This document shows positions 47,605-58,355 of a stretch of 64,000 nucleotides of DNA, piece by piece; position 1 is the first letter of the stretch, and every line of letters starts with the position of its first letter. Source of the DNA: Uloborus plumipes (taxonomy: Eukaryota; Arthropoda; Arachnida; Araneae; Uloboridae). The position numbers were made by a program, and so were the translations under genes. The stretch lies in NCBI GenBank assembly GCA_038373865.1, contig JAXGGA010001127.1, forward strand, positions 1 to 64,000, read 5' to 3'. A model generated the notes under the pieces. That model did not search any database, was not told the DNA's origin, and saw only the letters and a program-made list of their open reading frames with translations.

Positions 47605-48290
47605 TACCAAATAAAGCTCCACGCGAATCGTGAATAGTTTCGTATTCCTTGAAAACAAACGGAACTCGGTGGGTCACGAATATACGAGTGGGTCCCGAAT
47701 AACTTCGGACGTTTGTGTGAGTATAGCTTGCCCACAGAGAGATGGTGGATGACCTGGCAGTGCAAGGGATCACTTCATTTTGTAATAGGTAGCATCAGAT
47801 AGAAAACATAGGCAGAAAAACTGCAATGAACGAAGTTCATTAAAAATTACTTTTCTGACTGATCTGTCGGGCTATTTCAAAATTAAAGTGGTTTCCGCTT
47901 CAAGGTCATCCGCCATATCTCCGTGGTCAAACTATACCATTCATCGATTAGCCATTAATATTTTTTCTTTAAGTGAGCGTCATTGCCCTACATTCCCCTA
48001 AATGTGTCGTTCCAAATAAAACACCCACATGATCTCACGGACCGTGAATACTTTCGCATCCCCCGAAAACAAATAGAGCTCAGAGTGCATTACAAGCATG
48101 GAAACTTCGGACGTTTGTTGTATGTACCATACCTTCGAAATCTTTCACGAAATCTTCTCGTAAATTTTCCTCGAAATGCTCGAGTGGGAGACCTTGTGCC
48201 CAATTCGCACCACGTTTTACCCGCGTTTTTGTCTGTCGACACGTGGGTTAGCGCGCTTTATCCAAACAAGACAATGGAAGAAGGTTGAAT
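47605..48290. repeat. Right part of duplicated segment and its second, intact copy
   Basis: 47605-47720 (CCAAATAAAGCTCC, CTTTCG-like, AACTTCGGACGTTTGT) parallels 48013-48120, and the upstream part 47964-48012 parallels 44840-44893. The second copy has an open frame from 47983 to 48288 of about 100 residues with no recognised domain. It may be a fragment of an older mobile element. Confidence 0.55.
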
Positions 48291-48446
48291 CCTGCTGAGT
48301 TCAACGGCCGTGTCGACTCGTGATTTTTGATGCACCACGGCAATAATCTCGATTGGGCATCAAATGCTGGGACACGATTCATGGGGCAAAACGCGAAGAG
48401 TATCTGCTTGTTCTTTAATTTTTAAACTGAGGGTTTTGTACATTAA

Positions 48447-48677
48447 CCTTTTATGCCCCGGCGGGACTCAGAAGTCCCGCTTATATTAATTTGGTATAAT
48501 GAATCCAATATAGATGGAATCATGCTGAAGTTTTTAAGTACCACTCCCTGAGTTCGCTGAGAGGTCGACAGATGGTACCTGCAATCGGAAACAGTTTTCT
48601 GAGGGGCCCTAAGGCGTGGGGGCCTTAGACCCTACTGATTTTCAAAATTTGCTAAATTAATTTTGGGACATTCAGGG
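48447..48677. mobile_element. piggyBac-like MITE, copy 2, complete (231 bp)
   Basis: TTAA at 48443-48446 and 48678-48681. The left end is CCTTTTATGCCCCGG and the right end ACATTCAGGG. The body matches 6364-6570. The exact TTAA duplication is the piggyBac hallmark. Non-coding. Confidence 0.7.
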
Positions 48678-49389
48678 TTAAGCAATGAATTTGAGTCCTC
48701 GACATTTCCAAGGTGTATTTTTATGTATCGGTTTAGTAATGGAAAAAAGAGGTGGAAGGGAGGGGGAATTGCAGATTCTAACATTAAGTGAGTTGAAATA
48801 AGAAAGACATTGATTTTAAATACGTCTGTGACGACCAGCAACAGGCTCTAGGCCCAGCTAGGCTGATCCTAGTCTTTTTATATCCTCTGATGAAGATCAA
48901 AGTCCCTTAAAGCTATCAACTCCGGCCTATTCCGGTAAGGTGTTCCAGGTGCCAATAAGTCTACTAAAGTAGCTATTTTTCCAAATATCCAGATTAACTT
49001 GAGATTGGAATAGCTTAAAACAATGACCCGTTGTCCTGATTTAAATACAAAAATTTAACCCGTTAACATCTTTCATTTTGATAAATTTAAGCAACTAAAT
49101 CATGTCCCCTTTGACGCTCTTTTGCTCAAGACTATACATATTAAGCATTCTAACCCTGGGATCATCATCTAAATTATAAAGCACATCTACTAACCTTATA
49201 GCATTCCTTAGAACCCTTTCCAATAAATAGATATATTTTTTTACAATAAGGAGACCAAAACTGATCATCATACTCCAAATGAGGTCTCTCTCTAACCCCG
49301 AACTTCTATATAAATCTAGAAGAACCTTTTTATATTTGTTTGAAACTGATCTATTGATAATCCCAAGCATCCTGTCGGCTTTGTTACTA

Positions 49390-50515
49390 GGGTCATTTTC
49401 GCCATATGCTTACATTTCAGAATTTTTAAGTAATTTTTTAACTTGCTATTTTCTTTTAGAATCACTAACATATATTAATTATAACATATTTGTCACATAT
49501 ATTAGGTATGCATAAAAGTAATTGGTTGTACACTTTGATGCATGATTAAGTATTCAAATGCTGTTGTAAAGCTTTAAGTTGCAAGGAAAATTGTCTTCCG
49601 TTACCATACAAAATCAATATGAAATCTCACTTTTAAGCTATATCATACCGCCTAGAACCAACTTAATTTGAAATTATTTGCGTCCCTGAAGCTTAAAACG
49701 ATGTTTGCGATCATTAAAATATTGATCAAAAACTGCATGGTAACGGACTTGACACTTGGTAACGGATTTGACCAGTAACGGACTTGACATTTCAACCAAA
49801 ATGTCAAATTATTGGATTGTCGAATTTAAAAATTGAACAACAATATGCATTTTCTTAGAGTTGCATAATAAACAATATTTCGGGGTAAAAGTTGAGAAAA
49901 AGTAAAAATTAATACAAAAATCTTTGGTAACAGACTTGACAAAGAATAAAAATACGCACCTGGTAGAAATCTTGTGCGAAACGCCACAGCAATACTTCTC
50001 GACTCAGGAAAACAAAATGGTACGAAATAGTTACGTTACTAATTTGTTAACTGAATACGTGTTACCATCTTTTGCCTGCAATTAATACCTTTTTGAGCTA
50101 AAATAATTTTAGGGTAACGGACTTGACAAGAACTGCCGGACGAAATATATTCGTACATTTCTTAATGAAAAATAATTACTGTTGTCAATATTTATTATGA
50201 ATATCATAGACTAATAGTCAATATATAAAAATAATTCGTTGCATATACTTTTTTATACAATTAAGTATATAAAAAAAATAGTTGAACTTGCGAAAATTTG
50301 ATAATGGACAAGCGTTTTCGTCTTGATTCCCATTTTTAAAGACTTATATAAAAATAAATAAATAGATTTCAATAATTTTTTGAGTGATAGAATTTTATTT
50401 GGGGTGTTTTTTGTAGAAAATAATTGTTCGCATTGAATTTAAAACATAAGTTATGCTTCAAAATCGTCTTTTTGACCTCCGGACAGCAAATGTAAGCAAA
50501 TTTTGAAAATGACCC
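49390..50515. mobile_element. GGGTCATTTT element, copy 2 (1126 bp), ACTA duplication
   Basis: Ends GGGTCATTTT and AAAATGACCC with ACTA at 49386-49389 and 50516-50519. Removing the element plus one ACTA restores the CR1 reading frame across the site (IASNKADRM on the minus strand). It lacks the Helitron found in copy 1. GTAACGGACTTGAC words lie near 49741, 49757, 49775, 49928 and 50115. No transposase. The family is not assigned; 4-bp duplications occur in several superfamilies. Confidence 0.9.
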
Positions 50516-50651
50516 ACTAGCTATATTGCTCAGTTGACTAAATTTGAAGGCCTGATTTATTAAGACATCCAGATCAATAATATTTTCTGCCTGCTTGATA
50601 ACTGCATGACCTAAATGTAGCACTTGACGTTTCCCAACATTTACTGCCATA

Positions 50652-50896
50652 CACTGTTGAAACTACAGGTTACACAAGGCACCTTTAAGGGTGAAACGTT
50701 GGAGCACCAGCGGCACACCTTAAAGGGTACCAATTGACTCCCTATGACACCCTTGATGTTCCATGGGATGCCAAAAGGCACCCATAGGGTGCCTCGTGGA
50801 GTCAAATGGTACCTCCAAGGGTGCCATAGGGAGTCAAGTGGTGTTACAGGGTTTCACCCTTAAAGGTGCCTTGTGCAACTTGTAGTTTTAACAGTG
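50652..50896. mobile_element. Near-perfect palindromic MITE, 245 bp, TA-flanked
   Basis: CACTGTTGAAACTACAGGTT at the left and AACTTGTAGTTTTAACAGTG at the right, TA on each side. The arms stay complementary almost to the centre (AAGGCACCTTTAAGGGTGAAAC, then GGGAGTCAA/TTGACTCCC and CACCCTTGATG-like, in ≤20-bp blocks), so one strand folds into a single long hairpin. It is inserted in the CR1 pseudogene, whose frame continues on both sides. Confidence 0.88.
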
Positions 50897-51217
50897 TACC
50901 CCACTAATCTGCGCACTTAATAATATGATCCGAATCCTCTTGCAGCTGAGAAACTTATTCCTCATTTTTTCTATGGAAGGACAAGTGGTCGGAAGTAGCT
51001 CTCTACAAGTAGCGAAACTACTGTAGTAGCTACATTTTTTAGTAGTTTGTAGGGTAGCGCATTACTTTTTAAAAAAAGTAGAGTAGTGAGTAGCGCGATA
51101 CAAAAAAATAGTAGTTTGTAGCGATTTCTGGAAACTACTTTTAAATTAAAAAAAAAATAAATAAATAAAATAAATAAATGAAAAAAAAATTAAAAAAAAA
51201 AAAAGAGGACGAAGGAA

Positions 51218-51691
51218 ACAAGAAGTTCTGTCAAGAACTAAACGAGCCTACTTTCCCGTACATCGACATCGGCATTCTAGCATCTGATCATTATTCTCTC
51301 GATTATCTGAGACTGAAAATTATGTCAAACATACCTTTTTAGCACTTAAAGCTGATTTCTAAAAGCAAAATGTACCCCTCTCATCAGATGAAACAGACAC
51401 ATAAAAAGTAAATAAATGAATAAATAAAGTTTTGTCGCATCTTTTAAAGAATAACTGTTACAGTTCTTCCGTAGAAAAATTCCTCAATTGTTTAAAAAAA
51501 AAATTAAAAGTACAAAGTACATCAAAACACATTTTATCGAAGAAAGAAAAAAAAAAGAAAAATAAATAAACTCGTCTGTTGATAAAATGTCTCGAATTTC
51601 ACTTTTAATCCGTTACCAGTTGTTAAATATAAATAAAAAATAAAATGCCCTCGTGAATGAAACCTTTTTGTTACAAAAAAAATCGTCTGCC

Positions 51692-51740
<49 letters not shown>

Positions 51741-52783
51741 ATAAAACAAATGAATAAATAAACAAAAAATCGTCTGCACAGTCAGTCATTTTTTTCTAAG
51801 CCTGCATTTCCGCCATGTTTGCGGAGTCGGAGTCGGAATCAGAGTCCTCACAGAAGATTATTCAGAAAAGTATTTTACAAACATTATTTATCAAAACCAT
51901 TTTCTTGTAAAGTTAGTTTGAAGGAAATCTGACTTTAAGTTCAGGATCAACATTCAACTTAAATTCCCCGTAGGCGCTAATGTTAAAATTTTTTTCTGAA
52001 CGGTTCAATATTGAACGAAAAATGGTTCAAATCAAAAAGCGAAATATGGGAATGAGCCTCTCAGAGATCTTTCAGACAAAAAAAAGTTTATTCCATTCGG
52101 ATGGTTCACTCAGAAGTTATTAGGTGGGGAAAGGTTGCTTGACCGGTTCAATGTTGAACGAAAAAACGTTCAAATTGAAAATTTAAATACGGTAATGAAG
52201 TATCCTTGCTGAGATCCTTCGAACAAAAAAAAAAGTTTATTTAAATCAGACTGTTTACTCAAAAGTTATTAGGGGTGACAGCTTGCTTGAGCGGTTCAAT
52301 GTTGAACGAAAAATTGTTCAAATCGGAAATGTAAATACGGGAATGAAGTATCCTTGATAAGATCTTTCGAACAAAAAAAAGTTTGTTCAAATCGGACTGT
52401 TCACTCAAAAGTTAGCATCGCGGGACAGGTTGTTTGAACGGTTCAAAGTTGAACCAAAAATTGTTCAAATCGAAAATTCGAATACGGGAATGAGCTGTAC
52501 TCGCCGAGATCTTTCCAACAAAAAAAAGTTTGTCCAGATCGGAATGTTCATTCAAAAGTTATTAGGGGGGGGGGGGACAGACAGACCGACAGACCGACAG
52601 ACGCACAAATTCCCCATCTCAATACCCTACTTTCAAATTTTTAATTTTTCGATATTCATTTTACCTTTTCATTTTTTTAACTTGGCGATATTTTTTGGAC
52701 TTGGCGATATTTTTTAGATGCATTAAGCTACTTTTTACACTTTTTTCGTCTTTCTTTTATTTTTAACGGGAAAGTAGGCTAAA
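51218..52783 (+). mobile_element. 1.6-kb repeat with 140-bp tandem units and GAC-rich tract, copy 1
   Basis: Begins near AGAAGTTCTGTCAAGAACT (a small stem-loop) then GAGCCTACTTTCCCGT, and ends ACGGGAAAGTAGGCTAAAAA. The inner GCCTACTTTCCCGT pair is inverted. It contains an A-rich and (TAA)n part, then four or five units of about 140 bp (GGTTCAATGTTGAACGAAAA, CGGGAATGA, TTCGAACAAAAAAA, AAAAGTTATTAG), then a GACAGACCGACAGACC tract and TTGGCGATATTTTTT repeats. Stem-loop ends, internal repeats and a GTCN-type microsatellite resemble Helentron-derived DINE/HINE elements. That class is inference. Confidence 0.75.
51692..51735. repeat. (TAA)n microsatellite
   Basis: About 14 copies of AAT/TAA in the 1.6-kb repeat. 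A shorter tract lies at the same place in the second copy (about 62169-62190). Confidence 0.9.
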
Positions 52784-53463
52784 AAACGAGGTTTAATTGA
52801 CTCTGGTGCAAATCTTTCACGAGTAGAGCAGCGGTCTTTCACGAGTAGAGCAGCGGGTGCAACGAATTATAAGATCCATAAAAATGTGAGCTGATCTTCG
52901 ATACATCATTTTGACGAACTACATTCTATCTGTTCGGTGTCGTTGGTTTATCTAGCATAATAATTTTTATATTCCTTCAAATAATTTTCATGTTTCAAAA
53001 TATTCCCTGGCAAAGAAATTCAAAAAAAAAAAAAAAAAAAAATTTGAAGGTTGATTTCTTTTAACTTTTTAATCCTTTCTTGTGACGAATAAACGTAAAA
53101 ACTGTAAAAAAAAAAAATCTAAAGAGGACAAGTTTTAGCAAAAAAAAAAAAAAAAAAAGGAACAAGAAGTAAAAGTAACAAATAAATTCAAAGACAATTC
53201 CTATTTCTATTCCGTATTCAAATGAGTTAATGTATTAATGTAAAACACTTTCCGAATTTTTTCGGTCAATCCTCAAACGGTGTATGTATTTCATTTATTT
53301 TTTTAAAAAGTAGCGAAGTAGCGACTACAATTCCAAAGTAGTTTGTAGTCGCTACATTTTCAAAAAAGTAGTTGTAGCTGTAATTAACTAGATTTATAAA
53401 AAAGTAGTTGTAGTTGTAGTTCGCTACAAAATAAATGTAGTTTTTCCAACCACTGGGAAGGAC

Positions 53464-53989
53464 GCTTGAATTAATATTAAAAGCTGTGAAGACACCGACT
53501 CCCCCCCCCCCCCCAGCGACTACACTATTGCTATTGGCAACGGCGGATTTACCATGTGACAAATGTCGTATTTGAGAATAGAATTTTGTGAATTAGTATA
53601 GTTTTCAAGAAATTAGTTTTTTTTTAAATCAGCGCGTTATTGGTGACCCTGCACTCTATTTAGCAGTTAACTTTAATATTATGCTTATAGTAAAGTTTCC
53701 AATTCTAGAAGTGATTAATTTTTGGGCGAATTATTTCTTTCTCCGCTAGCAGTTCAAAGAGTGCTCATTTTACCAAGAGTATGGCCCACCGCTCATCAAA
53801 TGCTACGAATCAACATACTTCCCCTCAGAACGAGTCCCCCGATTGAGGTCAAAAATCGTTCCAAATTACCTTAGTTAATTGACATATTTAGGGCCCTCCC
53901 TTAAATATTTCAATGGCATAATCAGCAACCTGCCCCCCCCCCCCTGGTGAAAACCTCTGACTCGTGGAGCTGACAGTATTAAATAACAG
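53464..53989. other. Spacer, no gene seen
   Basis: C-runs at 53501-53514 and 53933-53944. The CR1 frame was not seen to continue here. Confidence 0.45.
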
Positions 53990-54265
53990 GGCAGTGGTAG
54001 CCGATTGGCAAGGCGTCGGACTCGTGACCGGAGGGTCCCGGGTTCGATCACAGCAGATCAAAGATCCACCTTCGAGACGAATGGTGGCTGGGCGATGTTA
54101 AATAAGGGTAGTGGTCACAAAATCCTCCAAGTGAAACGATACCTCTGGGGATATTGAACCATGGATTTGCTCAAAAGAACAGAGTGCTCTTCAGGGCCCC
54201 ATCCCGGTTAAACTACGAGTTGTGGTAGGTACGGGGGGACCCTGGAGTGTGTGAAGTATTACATA
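53990..54265 (+). repeat. tRNA-derived SINE family B
   Basis: TGGTAGCCGATTGGCAAGG (A box, about 53995-54013) and GGGTTCGATCAC (B box near 54040) with spacing like a tRNA gene, then a unique body (GAGACGAATGGTGG, GGGCGATGTTAAATAAGGG). The 3' arm does not pair to close an acceptor stem, so this is a SINE, not a tRNA gene. Distinct from family A. Confidence 0.7.
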
Positions 54266-54289
54266 ACATGAGAAGATCGATTCGTTCTA

Positions 54290-54714
54290 TCAACACGACT
54301 TTAATGGGCATTAACTGTTCTAATTTTGCTATTTATTTCAATTTCAATCTGTACATTCTTGAATCATTAAATCCACGGTTTTCGTCGGATTTTCATTAAA
54401 CTTGGCACAGAGGTTCTTTAATGCACTAGAATTCACATAGGCGAGGTTTTGAAATTTTTTAAAAATCCGAAAAAGCTCATAATTCAAATTTTTTGTCTAA
54501 AAAAGGCCATTTCTTTTAATTTTGAGTTTTTAGAGTAATAGAGATCAGCCTTTAAGCACACAAATTGATAAACTTTAACACATTTAATATATGAGTATTT
54601 TCCAACAAAGATTACGATTAACAATGAATTATCAATTTAAAGCTCACAATTTCATTTTAGTACGAAATAAGTTAAGCATAATGCAATACCGGGCAACGCC
54701 GGGTAATAAGCTAG
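54290..54714 (+). mobile_element. Helitron 3' part
   Basis: Ends with the stem-loop TACCGGGCAACGCCGGGTA, then ATAAGCTAG (CTAG at 54711-54714) followed by T. The start is approximate. AAACTTGGCACAGAGGTTC near 54399 resembles the usual Helitron 5' subterminal text. Confidence 0.65.
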
Positions 54715-54913
54715 TATCAAATAAATAAATGAGGAAGAAATAAACCCTTAGTTAATTTAATATCTTACTGTTATGACATATTTTCATAGTAAAGATCTAT
54801 ATTAAGCTTTTTGCGACTTGAAACAGAGGAGATATGAAAATAATGGACGAAAGAAACCCACCACACATTAAAAAAAAATTATTACTGCACATAGAGCAGA
54901 ATTATGTGGGAAT
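54715..54913. other. Spacer, no gene seen
   Basis: No recognisable feature. Confidence 0.4.
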
Positions 54914-55305
54914 CATAGGCGGCTGGTGAACCAAAAAAGTGGGGTGTCAAGGAAAATACGGGAGAGAGGATCAAAAAATGTGTGGGGAGGGGGGACTTAG
55001 GATGCAGTACCTTTGAAAGGTTTTTTTTATGTTATAATTTGGCTATAATATTGGATTTTATCATTGCTGATTAATTGACTTCTAAAAAATGCAGAATATG
55101 GCCTCAAAAATCAACCAGGGAGGTTGATTTTCATCCAGTCTTACGAAATAACATGAAGCAAGTCCTATTTTTGGAATTTTCCGCTTTATTTTGGGGAAAT
55201 TAATCTATCTACTATGTAAAATTTTTTTTCACTCGATCAATACTTTTTAACCGCAAAAAGTGAGGGGGCAATCGCCCCCTTGTCACCCTGGATGAGCCGC
55301 CTATG
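54914..55305. mobile_element. 392-bp hAT MITE (CATAGGCGGCTGG ends)
   Basis: CATAGGCGGCTGGTGAAC at the left and GGATGAGCCGCCTATG at the right, with the perfect 8-bp duplication GTGGGAAT (54906-54913, 55306-55313). Non-coding. Confidence 0.85.
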
Positions 55306-55313
55306 GTGGGAAT

Positions 55314-55961
55314 GAATTTGTTGCATTGTGATAAGCTAAGGATAGTGAAAAATTGGGACTTTGACTGCCTTGAAAGCCCTAACAATATTTTTTTAACCCA
55401 GCAGGAGAGATAATCCGTCACTCTCCTCATTGAAAGCTGAAGAAGACATCATTTTAAAATTTTATAATGGTTTTATGGCAGGAAGACGCTATTTAAGTAA
55501 ATGCATCGCTTTTTAATGCTGCTTTCAAGGGGCTTTGTTCGCAGAATCCTTCTTCTAGTGGGATGATTAGGTAAGATATACAGCAAGTATTGGTCAAAAT
55601 ACATTCCCACCATTTACTACGCCCCTTCCCCCTTTTCCTTTACGTGTCCATTCTTCCCACCCATCTTTATTTCTGCATTTGGTTAGTCTTTTTTCTTTTT
55701 ACTTCACAGAAGTTGACTTAATTCCCCACTTTTTTCTGGAGAAAAATACAAATTTGTTCAATAGTTCGTTAGTGTAGCGTCCGTATAATCTGGCCCCCGG
55801 GACACTAGTCCCTTCCGCCCCCATTTAGATACGTCCCTGATGAATAACATCAAGAAAAAAAATTTTACAAGCACCCATCAACAATGCGAATGTCCGATTT
55901 GTCTTGTAAGACGCTCCAATCTTTCGACTCAATGAATGACGTCACGAGCTCCCCCAATCTC
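55314..55961. other. Spacer with an unpaired hAT-like right end
   Basis: TTTAGATACGTCCCTG near 55824-55839 looks like an hAT terminus with no partner found. No gene seen. Confidence 0.4.
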
Positions 55962-56070
55962 ACAGGGTGCGTTCATAAAGTCTCACGAAACTCACTGGCT
56001 TAACCGAACGTAACGCTTCCAGTTCTCCGTTAACCGCGTTCACTTTTTGAACGATCAGTTAGAAGCCAAG

Positions 56071-56310
56071 ATGGCGGATGTTTTGATGAAAATCATTGCT
56101 TTTGCGGAGGAAATGTTTTTGAAGATTGTGGATGAAGAGATTGATTTTAGGGTTCTTCTTTTGAATTAAATAAAAGAGAGAAAACTAATCGAAAGTGTGC
56201 GTATCAAATATTATGTTGAAAATGTTCTTCCGTATTACTCGGACAACACTTTTCGTCAACAGTTGAAAATGAAACCATCTACGTCAAAGCCGTATCCAGA
56301 ATTTTTTTTT
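56071..56310 (+). pseudogene. Harbinger-like transposase N-terminal exon
   Basis: ATG at 56071 opens a frame of 32 codons to TAA at 56167-56169. The same frame continues beyond it with KERKLIESVRIKYYVENVLPYYSDNTFRQQLKM (in ≤20-residue blocks: RIKYYVENVLPYYSD and NTFRQQLKM). This resembles the region before the DDE domain of HARBI1-like nucleases, where a Y-x-E-x-V-x-P-x-Y motif precedes F-x-x-x-F/L-x-M. The frame then meets a T-run at 56303. No DDE residues were found downstream. Assignment rests on this short motif and the flanking termini. Confidence 0.55.
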
Positions 56311-56684
56311 TTTTTTTTGCGAGAACCCGCTTTGCACATTACCCAAACAAGCATATTTATTCGCTCGTCTGTTTGTAAGCCTTTTTTTAACTCACGTCCC
56401 CCCCCCCCCATGTTTTTAATGATCGTAAGCGTTTTTAATGTTTTCAGATTAGTACTGTTAAAACTATTTATACCACTTCTTTTGCACTTTCCAGTAATAG
56501 TTAATTGAATAGCCTTACAGAATTGTTAAAACTTTGTGAGACACACCTGCTTTACGTTGAAAATAGATATTAAAAAGTTTCTCACAACAACAATTTCTTT
56601 TTCCATCACAAGTAACAGAGAACGGAAAAGAATAAAGGCAGTGCAATATGTGCTAGAAGTTTTAAGTTCAAGGTTTATGCAACA

Positions 56685-57230
56685 CTAGCAGTACCCGCAC
56701 AGCGATGCCCATGCAATAAATTTGAAGAAAGTCAACTGCATAAATTTAAATTTACTCCAATAAATCAATAAATACCAAATAAATCAAAACGACAAATTTA
56801 AGTAAGTAATGGATTTTAATTACTTAAATTTAGTCAATTTTCAAGGCTTAACTAACCTAAGTGCAAATTTAAACCACTATGCAACTTCAGGGACGAAAGA
56901 GAAGTTTGTCTGGAAAATGGACCTAGTGTTTCAGTTTTGCGTTTAGATTTAAGTCTAAATTTGAGTAATTTTTATCTCCTGTTCTAATTAACGGATAGAA
57001 ACATGGCATATACTTTTCTTTTTCCGAAAAAAAAACCTTTCCAGCCATGTATAATGTTAGGGGGTGGAGGAAAGTCCCCCGTAATTATGCAGAATACACC
57101 AAAAATGAGACTAATTAATTAATTTGAAAATAACTGATTCAAAATTTAGAATTCGGCCTTTGAGGTGCAGTTCTCAAGGATACGTTTCAATTTTGTGCCA
57201 AGTTTCTAGTCAGTGGGGGCTTCTAGCCAG
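56685..57230 (-). mobile_element. Helitron fragment (minus strand)
   Basis: Minus-strand 3' end CTAG at 56685-56688 preceded by GCATGGGCATCGCTGTGCGG, a stem-loop with mismatches. The body to about 57230 includes CAATTTTGTGCCAAGTTTC, the same text found near the 5' end of copies A and B. 5' terminus not seen. Confidence 0.65.
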
Positions 57231-57759
57231 GGTTTCCGCTGCGGTCGCATTTTTTGAAAAATGCAAAAATGAAGCAAGGCCTTTTTTGCTTTAATATAAT
57301 TAATACAAAAAACAATGCACAATCTGAGAGAGAGCAAGCATGGCGATACCTAACTTAATCTTAGTATAAATTTTATTCAACATGTAGAAAATGCTATTAA
57401 ATTCAACAATATATTGTCTTAATGGACACAAAATCCCTCCAATAAATGCTTTATTAACGATTTTTAAAAAACCTGTGTTCTTTTAATATGAATCACAAGT
57501 CTAAAATTTTCACATTAAATTTAAAAAAATGTTACCTACTATGAATTTATTTCTATCAAGATTTCAAGGGTGAATTGTAAATTTAGCTTTCAACAGGAGA
57601 TGAAGTACGAGTAGATTAGAAAGATAGTAAACAATTCACTATTTATTAATCTTTAGCATTTTGCTAAAGCCTTTTCTCCAATTTTAGCTTTTTTGCTTAA
57701 AAAAAATTGAAACTCTGCTTCTAGCTCATCTGACTCGTCTACACAGGGGAAAACTCATG
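57231..57759. other. Spacer inside the Harbinger shell, no gene seen
   Basis: AT-rich, no recognised motif. Confidence 0.45.
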
Positions 57760-57859
57760 ACCCCCTCCCATTATTTTGAATTCACCTACCTCATAGCAAC
57801 CATAATCAAACTGTATGGACTTAACAATACCTAGACAATCTGAAAATCTCACTAGAACC

Positions 57860-58355
57860 TTTAAAAAAAAGGAACGCAGTATCTAAATGTTGGAACTGCC
57901 AACAATTTAATCACAGTAGTTATGAATGTAACAGACCATCTGTATGTGTGAAATGTGCTGGTTCCCACAGAGCTGACCAATGTGACAGAGATAGTAATCT
58001 CCCCCCTACTTGCTTCCTCTGCGGTGGTCCATACACATCAAATTATTCGAAATGTCCTGAGAGACCACAAAAAAACAACATTGGTACAATAAAATTCAAT
58101 CAAAAACCCACCACAAGTGAAAACAAAACTCCACAAAATCCATGGAATGACCCAAATAGAACTAATAACATGAAGAATAACATTAATAAAAACAATGTTC
58201 CTAACATGCCTTCATAAGGAATTCCTAGAACCACCCCCCAACAAAAAGCCGAAATAAACAAAATAAAAAATAACATACTTGACACCTTAAATGATACATT
58301 TATAACTCTCATAGGAGAGCTACAAAAAATGAGAAACTCCCCTTATTATGGGTAG
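57860..58355 (+). pseudogene. Jockey-type LINE ORF1 (gag-like, zinc knuckles)
   Basis: RNA-binding ORF1 remnant. CWNCQQFNHSSYEC (CX2CX4HX4C), CVKCAGSHRADQC (CX2CX3HX4C) and a third knuckle CFLCGGPYTSNYSKC, whose H is replaced by Y, are encoded between about 57888 and 58060. The N-terminal region is missing. The frame has a TAA at 58214-58216, resumes with a Lys/Asn-rich tail and ends at TAG 58353-58355, overlapping the ATG of the next gene (58348). Three knuckles of this type are usual in Jockey-clade gag proteins. Confidence 0.85.

Larger units (their letters stand above)
48836..50975 (-). pseudogene. CR1-type LINE reverse transcriptase, 3' part, interrupted twice
   Basis: Minus-strand reading gives the region downstream of the catalytic YADD box. 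LQEDSDHIIKCAD lies in 50897-50960. MAVNVGKRQVLHLGHAV follows in 50516-50651. Then NKADRMLGIINRSVSN, LERVLRNAIRL, DDDPRVRMLNMYSLEQKS and a RGDMI-like tail lie in 49389-48990, and EPVAGRHRR near the 3' end at 48836. Stops and frame changes mark it as dead. The element lost its 5' end, as LINEs usually do. A 245-bp MITE (50652-50896) and a 1126-bp element (49390-50515) interrupt it, and the coding sequence rejoins cleanly across both. Confidence 0.88.
50983..53455. mobile_element. hAT element with CTACAACTAC arrays, copy 2, interrupted
   Basis: Left end AAGTGGTCGGAAGTAGC (first C lost or changed) and right end TTTTTCCAACCACTG, with GGAAGGAC at 50975-50982 and 53456-53463 as a perfect 8-bp duplication. 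Collinear with 23047-24076 in reverse: GTAGCG words, GTGCAAATCTT, TATCTGTT, GAATCCTTTCTTG. It carries the 1.6-kb repeat at about 51218-52783 and lacks the 207-bp insert of copy 1. Confidence 0.88.

Noticed and set aside
47983..48288. 101-codon frame as a gene
   Set aside because: It lies in a segment duplicated locally; no domain recognised. Kept only as part of the repeat.
53995..54060. Possible tRNA gene
   Set aside because: A and B boxes are present but no closing acceptor stem or anticodon arm could be drawn, and a long SINE body follows.
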